55,343 nt of DNA from Paenibacillus hemerocallicola (GTDB lineage Bacteria > Bacillota > Bacilli > Paenibacillales > NBRC-103111), in the NCBI RefSeq assembly GCF_006265175.1, contig NZ_VDCQ01000067.1:1-55343 (forward strand), in the 5' to 3' direction. Below the pieces are notes generated by a model that searched no databases, was not told the DNA's origin, and was given only the letters and a program-made list of their open reading frames with translations. How positions within the stretch are numbered: position 1 is the stretch's first letter; the number at the start of each line of letters is the position of its first letter. This document shows, one piece after another, positions 31,931 to 39,676 of this stretch. Both the position numbers and the translations under genes were made by a program.

Positions 31931-34684
31931 TCACCCCTTCGTTAGCCAGACGCGCATCAACGAAAACAGCTGATGCATGTTCAGCGGCTTGCTTATATAG
32001 TCGGAAGCACCGGCTTCCAAACATTTCTCCCGGTCGAACTTCATCGCCTTCGCCGTCAGGGCGATAATCGGCAGCGTCTCGAATTGCGGAATTTCGCGAA
32101 TTTGGCGCATCGTCGCATAGCCGTCCAGCACCGGCATCATAATGTCCATCAGGATCAAATCGAAGCGCTCTTCCTTCTCCAGCAGCTCCAGGCACTCTTG
32201 ACCGTTGCCCGCTACGGTTACGCGGATCCCCGACTCCTCGAGTATGCTTCTGAGCGCGAAAATATTGCGGGTGTCGTCATCGACGACCAGCACTCGCTTC
32301 CGCTCGAAGACGGACTTGTCGGACGGTTCGGAGTGGATCTCCGCATTCCATTCGTCTCCGCTCTTGTCGGCGCTACCCGCCCGAAGGGGGGCTTCCGCAA
32401 GCTCGACGCCCGCCGCCGCTTCCTCATAAGCCTGGACCAGCTCCAGCATATGCCCGTTCTCGACCGAGGGCAAATACAGCGTAAACGTGCTGCCCCGTCC
32501 TTCCATACTGTCGACGACGATCGTTCCCCCCAACAGCTTGGCCAGCTCGCGGCAGATGGACAAGCCCAACCCGGTCCCGCCGTATTTGCGGCTCGTCGTC
32601 CCGTCCGCTTGCTGGAACGCCTCGAATATCGCCTCCCGCTTGTTTTTCGGGATGCCGATTCCCGTATCGATGACGGAAAAAGCAAGCACGAGTCCGCTCC
32701 GTTTGACCGGGAGCAAGCCCGCCAACTGCTTCGGATCGACGGTTCCGATCGAGAGCGTGACGGAGCCGCTTTCGGTAAATTTGAATGCATTGGATAGCAA
32801 ATTGCGCAATATTTGATGCAGGCGGCGTTCGTCCGTCCAGAAAATCGTAGGCACTTCCGGGTCCAGCCGGACGGCGAATTCGATCCCTTTCTGCTCGGCG
32901 ACTTTGTCGAACTGGTACTGCATGATCGTCGGCAGCTCGGTCAAGCTCATCTCCTCGGGGACGATGTCGACCTTGCCCGCTTCGACTTTGGACAGATCGA
33001 GAATGTCGTTGATCAAATTGAGCAGATCGTTGCCGGCCGAATGAATGACCTTCGCATACTGCTGCTCGTCGGGAGTGAGATTGGCGTTCTCGGACAACAG
33101 CTGCGACAAAATAAGCATGCTGTTGAGCGGCGTTCGGAGCTCGTGGGACATGTTGGCCAGAAAATTGGACTTGTACCTCGAGCTCTGCTTCAACTGCTCG
33201 GTATATTCCTCGAGCTCGATGCGGATTTGCTCCAGTTCCTTTGATTTCTGCTCCGAGTAGCGGTTCTGATCCTCCAGCTGTTCATTGGACACGCGCAGCT
33301 CCTCCTGCTGGGTTTGCAGCTCCTCCGCTTGCGTTTGCAGCTCTTCCGCCTGAGTCTGCAATTCCTCCGTCATCGCCTGGGACTCCCGAAGCAGCCTCTC
33401 GATCTCCATGCGGCTCTCCACACTGCTGATGGCCGGTCCGATCGTGTCCAGAAGCTCTTCCAGCAGCTGCTGCTGAAGCGGCGTGAATGGTTCCAAGGCG
33501 GCCAATTCGATAACCGCCGTTACTTCGCCGTCAAACTCCACCGGGGCGATCAGCACGCTGTGCGGAGCGGTATGTCCAAGACCGGAAGCAATCCGGATAT
33601 AGTTGTCAGGGACGCGAGTCATATGGAAGACGCGATTTTCCGCCGCGCACTGTCCGACGAGTCCTTCCCCGATTTTGAAGCCTTCGGTGCCCGCCGCTTC
33701 GCCCGCCGCAGCGTAGGATGCCCACCGAACCATCCGCCGCTGCTCGCCCTTGCCGGAGCGGATGTAGAACACCCCGTAATCCGCGTTCAACAGAGGAGCC
33801 GTTTTGGCCAGAAACGATTGACCCAGCGTGCACATGTCTTCGATGCCTTGATACATGCCGACGACTTCCGCCAGCTTCGTTTTCAGCCAGTTTTTGCGCT
33901 CGTGGCTTTCCAGCAGCGCATTGGTCGCTTGTCCCAGCTCGCCGATCTCATCCCGGGTCGTCACATCGATCCGTCTGCCCAGGCCCCCTCCGGACGTGGC
34001 GATTTCGGTAATCGACCGAATGACCTCCTGAATCGTTTTGACGATCGATCCGGAGATCCAGGTCGCAAGCGCCGTGGAAATGAGCAGAATCGCGGCCAGC
34101 ATTATATATAGCACTATCTTCAACGCCGTATTCCGCTCATTCAACTGAGCGGCCCGTTCATTGGTCAGGTTGGTTTCCGTATTTCTGAATGCTTCGAATT
34201 GGGCCCGGATCTCGTTCATATCCTGCTTGCCCGGGTCTTTTTTGTAAAATTGGGCCAGCGCTTCGGTCCGGTTCTCCTTCTTCAGGTTGACGGCCGTATC
34301 ACCGGCAATTTCAATCCAATGCTCGATGAGCGCCCTGATGCCCACCAGCTTGTTCTGCTGGCTGGGGTTGTCTGCCAGCAAGTCGTACAGCTGCAGGTAA
34401 TCCTGCCTCCAGCTCGACTTCCCGTTATTATAGGGATCCAAATATTCCTGATCTCCGGTAATCGTAAATCCCCGTTGGCCCGTCTCCATATCCAGCAAAT
34501 GCTTCTCGATCCGGTTCGTCAAGTCGTGGACGCCGATATCGTGCTCGATAACGTAATTTCGTTCTTGCTGCATGACGGTAATCTGGTTGTCCACGAAAAC
34601 AAGCGAAACGATGAAGCATACGATCGCTGCCATATACCCTAGTACGATTTTGGTGCGGATAGTAAATTTGAACCTGCTTCTCAT
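31931..34684 (-). CDS. Hybrid sensor histidine kinase/response regulator
   Basis: A 917-residue membrane kinase. Order: TM1 (about 12-31), CHASE3 sensor (about 38-180), TM2 (187-209), HAMP (210-263), GAF (about 275-425), a coiled coil with LQTQAEE heptads (440-463), HisKA with His514 in NMSHELRTPLNS, HATPase (about 615-735, GTGLGLSICRELAKLLGG) and a C-terminal receiver (about 793-915, acceptor Asp in LILMDIMMP). The receiver has no output domain, so the phosphate is probably passed on or read by the CheR partner. It is the first gene of the kinase-cheR unit; a TATAAT lies at 34724-34729 on the minus strand. Confidence 0.93.
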   Translation of the reverse strand: MRSRFKFTIRTKIVLGYMAAIVCFIVSLVFVDNQITVMQQERNYVIEHDIGVHDLTNRIEKHLLDMETGQRGFTITGDQEYLDPYNNGKSSWRQDYLQLYDLLADNPSQQNKLVGIRALIEHWIEIAGDTAVNLKKENRTEALAQFYKKDPGKQDMNEIRAQFEAFRNTETNLTNERAAQLNERNTALKIVLYIMLAAILLISTALATWISGSIVKTIQEVIRSITEIATSGGGLGRRIDVTTRDEIGELGQATNALLESHERKNWLKTKLAEVVGMYQGIEDMCTLGQSFLAKTAPLLNADYGVFYIRSGKGEQRRMVRWASYAAAGEAAGTEGFKIGEGLVGQCAAENRVFHMTRVPDNYIRIASGLGHTAPHSVLIAPVEFDGEVTAVIELAALEPFTPLQQQLLEELLDTIGPAISSVESRMEIERLLRESQAMTEELQTQAEELQTQAEELQTQQEELRVSNEQLEDQNRYSEQKSKELEQIRIELEEYTEQLKQSSRYKSNFLANMSHELRTPLNSMLILSQLLSENANLTPDEQQYAKVIHSAGNDLLNLINDILDLSKVEAGKVDIVPEEMSLTELPTIMQYQFDKVAEQKGIEFAVRLDPEVPTIFWTDERRLHQILRNLLSNAFKFTESGSVTLSIGTVDPKQLAGLLPVKRSGLVLAFSVIDTGIGIPKNKREAIFEAFQQADGTTSRKYGGTGLGLSICRELAKLLGGTIVVDSMEGRGSTFTLYLPSVENGHMLELVQAYEEAAAGVELAEAPLRAGSADKSGDEWNAEIHSEPSDKSVFERKRVLVVDDDTRNIFALRSILEESGIRVTVAGNGQECLELLEKEERFDLILMDIMMPVLDGYATMRQIREIPQFETLPIIALTAKAMKFDREKCLEAGASDYISKPLNMHQLFSLMRVWLTKG

Positions 34685-34821
34685 TCCGATGGCCCTGCTT
34701 TCTTTAGAATCATTATCTATAAAATTATACCTGTAGACGTCCGGTTTGAATAGTTAGGATTCCAAAATACGTCCCTCTCGTCCACGAAAAGGCGAGCCGG
34801 ACGTCTCGGCCCCGTCTACGC

Positions 34822-34847
34822 AAAAACGCCCGCGTTTCACCGCGGGC
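34822..34847 (-). terminator. Terminator after the nitroreductase gene
   Basis: On the minus strand GCCCGCG, six-base loop, CGCGGGC, then GTTTTTG. The seven-base GC stem and T run make a good intrinsic terminator 54 bases after the gene. Confidence 0.85.
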
Positions 34848-34900
34848 AAGGCCGTATCGCCGTCGGGTAACGCAAGCGTCCTGTACTTTGTTGCGAAGCT

Positions 34901-35488
34901 TTACGGCTGATTGATTACGGTCAGCAGCTCGGCGGCCGGAATCCGCGGCTGGGCGGTCGGCACCTTCGCCGGGTAGCCGATGTGAAGGCTCGCAATCGCC
35001 CTCTCGCCGGCAACGATGCCCAGCGTTTCGCGGAATTCGGATTGTGCAAGCAGCGGATAGCTTTCCCAGACAAGTCCGAGCCCCCGCTCCCACGCCAGCA
35101 GGCTGAAATTTTGGATAAGACAGCTCATGGCGGCGAAATCGTCTTCCCGCACCGCCATATTCGGATTTTCCTTCTGCACGACGACCAGAAAAACGGGAAC
35201 GTTCATGAACCGGTCGTAAAACTTCCGTCCCATCTCCTCGCGCTTTGCCGGGTCGCTTTCTCTTTTCTCGATGTTGCCGCGGGCGATATTGGCGAGCCGC
35301 TCGCGACCGGCTCCATGAACGAGCACGAATCGCCACGGCTGCGTCAGCCTGTGGTTCGGCGCCCATACCGCCGTATCAAGCAGCTCGCGAACGAGATCGG
35401 TCTCCACTTCCCTGCTGTCGAATTGATGCACCGACCGGCGTTCCTTTATAATTCGGGCCAATTCCGTTTCCGTGCTGGCCAAGCTCAT
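34901..35488 (-). CDS. Nitroreductase-family flavoprotein
   Basis: A 195-residue FMN-dependent oxidoreductase of the nitroreductase fold. RRSVHQFDSREV binds the FMN phosphate, and APNHRLTQPWRF, a central hydrophobic helix (FAAMSCLIQNFSLLAWERG) and the GLVWES stretch follow the YdjA/HBN type. The physiological substrate is unknown. It is a single-gene unit. A near-perfect Fur box lies 41-59 bases before the start, so it is probably induced on iron starvation; flavin reductases can release iron from ferric chelates (inference). Confidence 0.9.
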   Translation of the reverse strand: MSLASTETELARIIKERRSVHQFDSREVETDLVRELLDTAVWAPNHRLTQPWRFVLVHGAGRERLANIARGNIEKRESDPAKREEMGRKFYDRFMNVPVFLVVVQKENPNMAVREDDFAAMSCLIQNFSLLAWERGLGLVWESYPLLAQSEFRETLGIVAGERAIASLHIGYPAKVPTAQPRIPAAELLTVINQP

Positions 35489-35528
35489 ATCCTTTCAACC
35501 TCCCGCATCTAATGTGGCAGCATTCGTT

Positions 35529-35547
35529 GATAATGAATCTCATTATC
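35529..35547 (-). promoter_or_regulatory. Fur box before the nitroreductase gene
   Basis: GATAATGAATCTCATTATC is a 19-bp palindrome with eight-base arms matching the Fur consensus GATAATGATAATCATTATC at 16 of 19 positions. It lies in the upstream region of the nitroreductase gene and would cover its promoter. Confidence 0.82.
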
Positions 35548-35940
35548 GCTTTTTCTTTGCGAATATACCATACTCGTCAGCGGAAAGGAATGGATTTTAC
35601 TGTGCGGAGGAATGGATTTTCGTCGGCTGCGGCAATTACGGGCTGTGATAGGAGTCTCATCCGGCGTTTCCCTGTTTTCGTTCTTTGCGATAAGGAAGCG
35701 CAGACGAAGCAGTCGATTATGAGTGTGTCAATTGCTGAAAATAGTCCGTCGGTACACAGTAGGCACATTTAGCCCCCGTTGATGCAGATCCCGGAGAATT
35801 ATACTTATGCGGGCTAGCCCGCTCTCTTGATCCGGGCGGTGACGATCGTCCCTTCCGATCGGACAGTAAAACGGGACACTTGCCAAGGCCGCGAAAGCCT
35901 TTGGATGAGGCGATCTCCGGCCGGATTCGGCCCTCTGTAA

Positions 35941-36129
35941 AACAACTGGAAATCATGCAGGTAAATACAGCGAAAAACCGAAATTATTCGAAATAACTGG
36001 AATACATGCAGGTAAATGTTCACGATAACGCCAAACAAGAATAACGAGCTAAATTAACTGTACATTTTCCAGTTAATAACAGCTGAAGGGTGATTCGCTA
36101 CCGAATTAACGGCATGTTTTACAGTTAAT
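35941..36129. repeat. Four-palindrome block R4 (different palindrome, same spacing)
   Basis: Four palindromic units centred at 35953, 36004, 36065 and 36117: spacings of 51, 61 and 52 bp, total 164. The unit is AACTG, nine bases, CAGGT/CAGTT, flanked by TTA/TAA; unit 3 (TTAACTG to CAGTTAA) is the clearest. Units 1 and 2 are nearly identical. The palindrome differs from that of R1-R3 but the layout is the same. It lies upstream of the nitroreductase gene and before the MITE-like element. Confidence 0.75.
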
Positions 36130-36266
36130 CGACGTAGTCACCGAACTGAAGGGGTTGGAGGGGACGCACAAAGCAAAACGCGGTACAAAGCAACAGGAAA
36201 AAGATGAGGCAGACAGGTCCGATAACCGTTAGCCGTCTGAACCGCACAAAACCGTCCGGAAGCTGA

Positions 36267-36422
36267 GAGGCCACTGAAAAAGTCCTTTCGACTTATTTCA
36301 AAGATGAAAAAGACCGTGTTTAGCCGTAAGATGGCTTTAAACGGTCTTTTCGTTGTTTTTTTGTAACATCAAGCTTAATAATCGATGCTTCACGAAAAAA
36401 ACGTGTCTTTTTCAGTGGCCTC
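36267..36422. mobile_element. MITE-like element with 16-bp terminal inverted repeats
   Basis: GAGGCCACTGAAAAAG (36267-36282) is the exact inverse of CTTTTTCAGTGGCCTC (36407-36422), enclosing 124 bp. Inside lies a long hairpin (about 36306-36347: AAAGACCGT to ACGGTCTTT). No transposase is present. The ends resemble IS1182-type termini as I remember them, so this may be a deletion derivative. It sits 92 bases after the inositol monophosphatase gene and may also act as its terminator. Confidence 0.75.
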
Positions 36423-36514
36423 GAAAACGCCCGACGGTCCTGCTGGATGCGACGCATATAAGGGAAACATCCGGCCCCTCCGCCGAGAAGCCGTGTCATC
36501 TCCTTGCTCCCGGA

Positions 36515-37375
36515 CTAAAACCCCGTCGCTTGGGCTTTCGCCAGCGTCTCCCGCAGCTCTTCGTGAATCGCCCCGTTCGTGGCCAGCACGTGGCGGACGG
36601 CCAGCGAATACGGTTGTCCGGCCGTGTCGGTCACTTGACCGCCGGCTTCCTGGATCAACAGCGCGCCGGCGGCGATATCCCAGCTGTTCAAGCCGATTTC
36701 CCAGAAGCCGCTCAACCGGCCCGCGGCCACATAAGCCATATGCAGGGCGGCGGAGCCCGCGACGCGAACGTTTCTTGCTCTCGGCGCAACGGCCTGCAAG
36801 CCTTTCATATTAACCGGAAGGGCGAACTTGCTGTCCGCCGGAAACCCGGTCGCGACTAAAGCTTCGGACAGCTTGCTTTCCTTGGAGACGTCCAACCGCT
36901 TGCCTTTGACGTAGACGCCCTTGCCCTTCTCCGCCACGAACAGCTCGTCGCGGTTCGGATCGTAGACGACGCCGACGATGACTTCGCCGCGGTGCGCCAG
37001 CGCGATGGAGACGGAGAAAAACGGGAAACCGTGGACGTAGTTGGTCGTCCCGTCGATCGGATCGACGATCCACAAATATTCCTCGTCCTGCAGCTCCTTC
37101 AGCGCTTGGGCCGAAGCCTCGGCTCCCGGCGCGACTCCTTCTTCGCCCAATATCGAATGATGCGGAAAATGCGTCTTGATCAAGTTGCGGATCATCGTTT
37201 CCGAGCCTTTGTCCACTTCGGTTACGAGGTCATGCGGCGTGCTCTTCGTCGTTAGCGATGCATGCGCCCCGAGCTTCAGCTTAATCCATTCTCCGGCCTT
37301 GGCGGCCGTGTTGATGGCGACGGCGGTGAAGCTTTTGCCGCTTACCGTAAAGGGTGTTTTTTGATCGTTGCCCAA
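36515..37375 (-). CDS. Inositol monophosphatase family protein
   Basis: A 286-residue Mg-dependent phosphatase of the SuhB/IMPase family. The metal ligands are seen in ILGEEG (Glu78/79), DPIDGTTNY (Asp105, Asp108) and SWDIAAGALL (Asp233). The product hydrolyses inositol-1-phosphate or related sugar phosphates in the cytosol. The reading starts at a TTG with only a weak GAGTGAG upstream; no ATG occurs before the first conserved helix. It is a single gene. Confidence 0.92.
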   Translation of the reverse strand: MGNDQKTPFTVSGKSFTAVAINTAAKAGEWIKLKLGAHASLTTKSTPHDLVTEVDKGSETMIRNLIKTHFPHHSILGEEGVAPGAEASAQALKELQDEEYLWIVDPIDGTTNYVHGFPFFSVSIALAHRGEVIVGVVYDPNRDELFVAEKGKGVYVKGKRLDVSKESKLSEALVATGFPADSKFALPVNMKGLQAVAPRARNVRVAGSAALHMAYVAAGRLSGFWEIGLNSWDIAAGALLIQEAGGQVTDTAGQPYSLAVRHVLATNGAIHEELRETLAKAQATGF

Positions 37376-37524
37376 TATCGCTCACTCATTTCATTCATAC
37401 TTTCTCTTTCAAATCTGCGGTACGAGATTAGTATATTACATATACGTCAACATTTCTTCGGAGTTTCACCCAAATCGGTTAGGCGCTTCCGACAAAAGCG
37501 CTTTCCTTCCCGGCTTCGCGGGAA

Positions 37525-38331
37525 TTATCCCCCTATCATCTTGACCGCGAACGCGACCAGCGTAATGCGCAGCACCCACAGCAGCGCTCCCCCGCTCATT
37601 CTGCGGACGATCCGCGCGCCCAGCCAGCCGCCGACCCATGCTCCGGGAATGAGTGCGATCGCGCTGTACAGGTCGATTTCTCCGTGAAGGCCATGCGTTA
37701 TGCTCCCGAGGATCGAGGACAGGAAGATGACGAACATCGAAGTGGCCGTCGCCACATGCGGCGGGTAGCGGAACAGCAGCACCATGACGGGCACGAACAG
37801 AGACCCTCCCCCGATGCCGAACAGACCGGAAATGAAGCCTACGCAAAACCCGACCGCGAGAGCGGCCGGTATGTTGTAGCCGTAATGGTGAGTATCTCCG
37901 TGCGCATCCGTGAACGTCCTTGAAATGCGCCAATCGATGGCCGCCGGCTTCATCTTGTTGCGCAGGATGAGCAGCAGCGCCATGAACAGCATGAAGAAGC
38001 CGAACGTCAGCTCGAACGGACGCGGAGCGAAGTTGCCTGTCAGCGAGGCGCCAATCATAGCGGCCGGGCCGCTCGTGATGAAATACAGCCAGGCGCTGCG
38101 AAAATCGACCTTCTTTTCCTTCATGAACGTCAGCGTGGAAGAGAGCGCGGTAAAAATAAGAACGGTCAGCGATGTACCGACCGCCGCAGCCGTGGAAATG
38201 TCCCTGTCCAGCATGATCGGAGCGAGATACAGAAGAGCCGGCACGATAATAATGCCCCCGCCAAGCCCGACGATGCTGCCGAAGGTGGCGGATACGAGGC
38301 CGATGACTAACAGAAGCAAAAATCCGGTCAA
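37525..38331 (-). CDS. TauE/SafE (TSUP) family membrane permease
   Basis: A 268-residue polytopic membrane protein with about seven or eight helices and the family's two similar halves: GLGGGIIIVPALL near the N-terminus and GIGGGSLFVPVMVLL after the middle. TSUP proteins export or import sulfite, sulfonates or related anions; the substrate here is unknown. It starts with TTG, seven bases behind AAGGGTGG. No sulfur genes are nearby. Confidence 0.9.
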   Translation of the reverse strand: MTGFLLLLVIGLVSATFGSIVGLGGGIIIVPALLYLAPIMLDRDISTAAAVGTSLTVLIFTALSSTLTFMKEKKVDFRSAWLYFITSGPAAMIGASLTGNFAPRPFELTFGFFMLFMALLLILRNKMKPAAIDWRISRTFTDAHGDTHHYGYNIPAALAVGFCVGFISGLFGIGGGSLFVPVMVLLFRYPPHVATATSMFVIFLSSILGSITHGLHGEIDLYSAIALIPGAWVGGWLGARIVRRMSGGALLWVLRITLVAFAVKMIGG

Positions 38332-38476
38332 GCTGGTCCCACCCTTGCGGCATAATGTGTTTTCATTAATGTAGCAATCGGGAATCGCGAAGTCAAACCG
38401 GCATTCGTTAGTGGCGCACTCGCATTTCTTACCGTTATATAAGTTAAACTAAAGGTTTTAACGTTCATTCCATTCC

Positions 38477-38590
38477 GGAAGGGATTGCCTTGCAGCTTCA
38501 GACAGGTTGTTTTGAGTTTCTTTGAATGAATAGCCTGCGGCCAAGGTTGAAACTTGGGAGCCAAAACTCGCTCACAAGGCAATTCCCTTC
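38477..38590. repeat. Imperfect inverted repeat, about 114 bp
   Basis: GGAAGGGATTGCCTTG (38477-38492) is mirrored by CAAGGCAATTCCCTTC (38575-38590), differing by one inserted base. The enclosed 82 bp are not coding. It may be a small mobile-element remnant or a stem-loop. The rest of 38332-38782 shows nothing else that I can support. Confidence 0.6.
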
Positions 38591-38782
38591 TTCCATTGCA
38601 TTGGGCAACTCTTAGCTGGGTCTTTAGTTCATCTTATATAGTTTGTAAAACAGTGGTCAAGATTTCGTCCGTGAGGTAAGCTGAAGTTGTCTCTTCCCGG
38701 CGTATGACGGGAACAAGAGCGGATCGTTCACCCTTCCGTCCCGTCTATCCGTTACAATCCGATTACGATGGAGAACGCGTTT

Positions 38783-39601
38783 ATGGAACAATACAATCCC
38801 GGACAGCTTCTGCCGCAATTGATCCACGTGGCCGAATGGAAAAACAAAGAGAGCTTCAAGCATGCCAACGAGCGCTCTCCGTTGTGGATCATTTTTATCG
38901 TGGTCGCCGGCGGCTTCCGGTTCAAAATCGGAAAGCATCAGGGCACGGCCGGAGCGGATGACCTGCTGCTGTGTCCTCCCGATACGCCGTTTCAGCGTGA
39001 AATGCTGAAGCCATCGACGTTTCTCGTCGCCAACTTCAACTGGTATTCCCCGAGCGGGGAATCGGTACGCAGCGAACGGCAACTGACTCCCGATCCGACA
39101 GGCAAATTTATGATTCAAGACATCCAGCGGCTCGCTTCCACTCACGCGCACCTGCTCAAAGCGGCCGATCTTATCGATCCGTTCAGCCGGAGTCGCAGAA
39201 ATTTTCTGCTGCAGGACTTGTGGCAGCTGTTTGCCTGGGAGTGGAGTTGCGCCCAACGCGAGAAGATCGGCCGTCAGGATGATCCGCTGATTCGGCAAGC
39301 GGAGAAGATATTACGGGATAACGCCTTGAAGCCGTTCAGTATGAAAGCGCTGTCCGGCAAATTCGGACTTAGTGCCGTTCAGTTTACGCGCAGGTTCAAG
39401 GCTTCGTTCGGGATGACTCCGATCGATTACCTTACCGCCATAAGACTGAACCGGGTGCGAACGCTGCTTCTCGAGACCCGTCTCACGCTCGATGAGATTG
39501 CCGAGAGGTGCGGATACGAAAGCGGCATGTATTTGAGCCGGATATTTTCCAAAAAAATGAGCATAAGTCCGTCGCAGTACCGACAAGGACACCGCATATA
39601 A
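38783..39601 (+). CDS. AraC-family regulator (cassette B)
   Basis: A 272-residue regulator: a cupin-like N-terminal domain (about 25-100, with LLLCPPDTPFQREML) and a C-terminal double HTH (about 175-270; MKALSGKFGLSAVQFTRRFK, LDEIAERCGYESGMYLSRIF, ISPSQYRQGH). The second ATG is preferred because GGAG lies nine bases upstream, while the ATG at 38768 has none. It converges on the DUF4838 gene of cassette B and is its likely regulator (inference). Confidence 0.87.
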   Translation: MEQYNPGQLLPQLIHVAEWKNKESFKHANERSPLWIIFIVVAGGFRFKIGKHQGTAGADDLLLCPPDTPFQREMLKPSTFLVANFNWYSPSGESVRSERQLTPDPTGKFMIQDIQRLASTHAHLLKAADLIDPFSRSRRNFLLQDLWQLFAWEWSCAQREKIGRQDDPLIRQAEKILRDNALKPFSMKALSGKFGLSAVQFTRRFKASFGMTPIDYLTAIRLNRVRTLLLETRLTLDEIAERCGYESGMYLSRIFSKKMSISPSQYRQGHRI

Positions 39602-39617
39602 CACGTCTTGAAACGAC

Positions 39618-39657
39618 GGCAGCCCGGACCCCCTCCTCAAGAGGGACCCGGGCTGCC
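39618..39657. terminator. Hairpin between AraC and DUF4838 genes
   Basis: GGCAGCCCGG (39618-39627) pairs exactly with CCGGGCTGCC (39648-39657), with a CCTC/GAGG inner stem. There is no T run, but its place between two convergent genes suggests a bidirectional terminator. Confidence 0.55.
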
Positions 39658-39676
39658 AAGGCTTCTATTCCAAGGC

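Noticed and set aside
34703-34719. Second Fur box before the hybrid kinase gene
   Set aside because: TAGATAATGATTCTA agrees only partly with the consensus and is not a clean palindrome.
35500-35940. Short genes in the gap upstream of the nitroreductase gene
   Set aside because: Open frames there are short, without ribosome binding sites or familiar motifs. A 14-bp palindrome (35809-35822) and two copies of GGAATGGATTTT (35587-35622) are present but too slight to interpret.
38328-38582. Small 84-codon gene on the minus strand
   Set aside because: It overlaps the inverted repeat and the TSUP start region, has no Shine-Dalgarno and shows no recognisable features.
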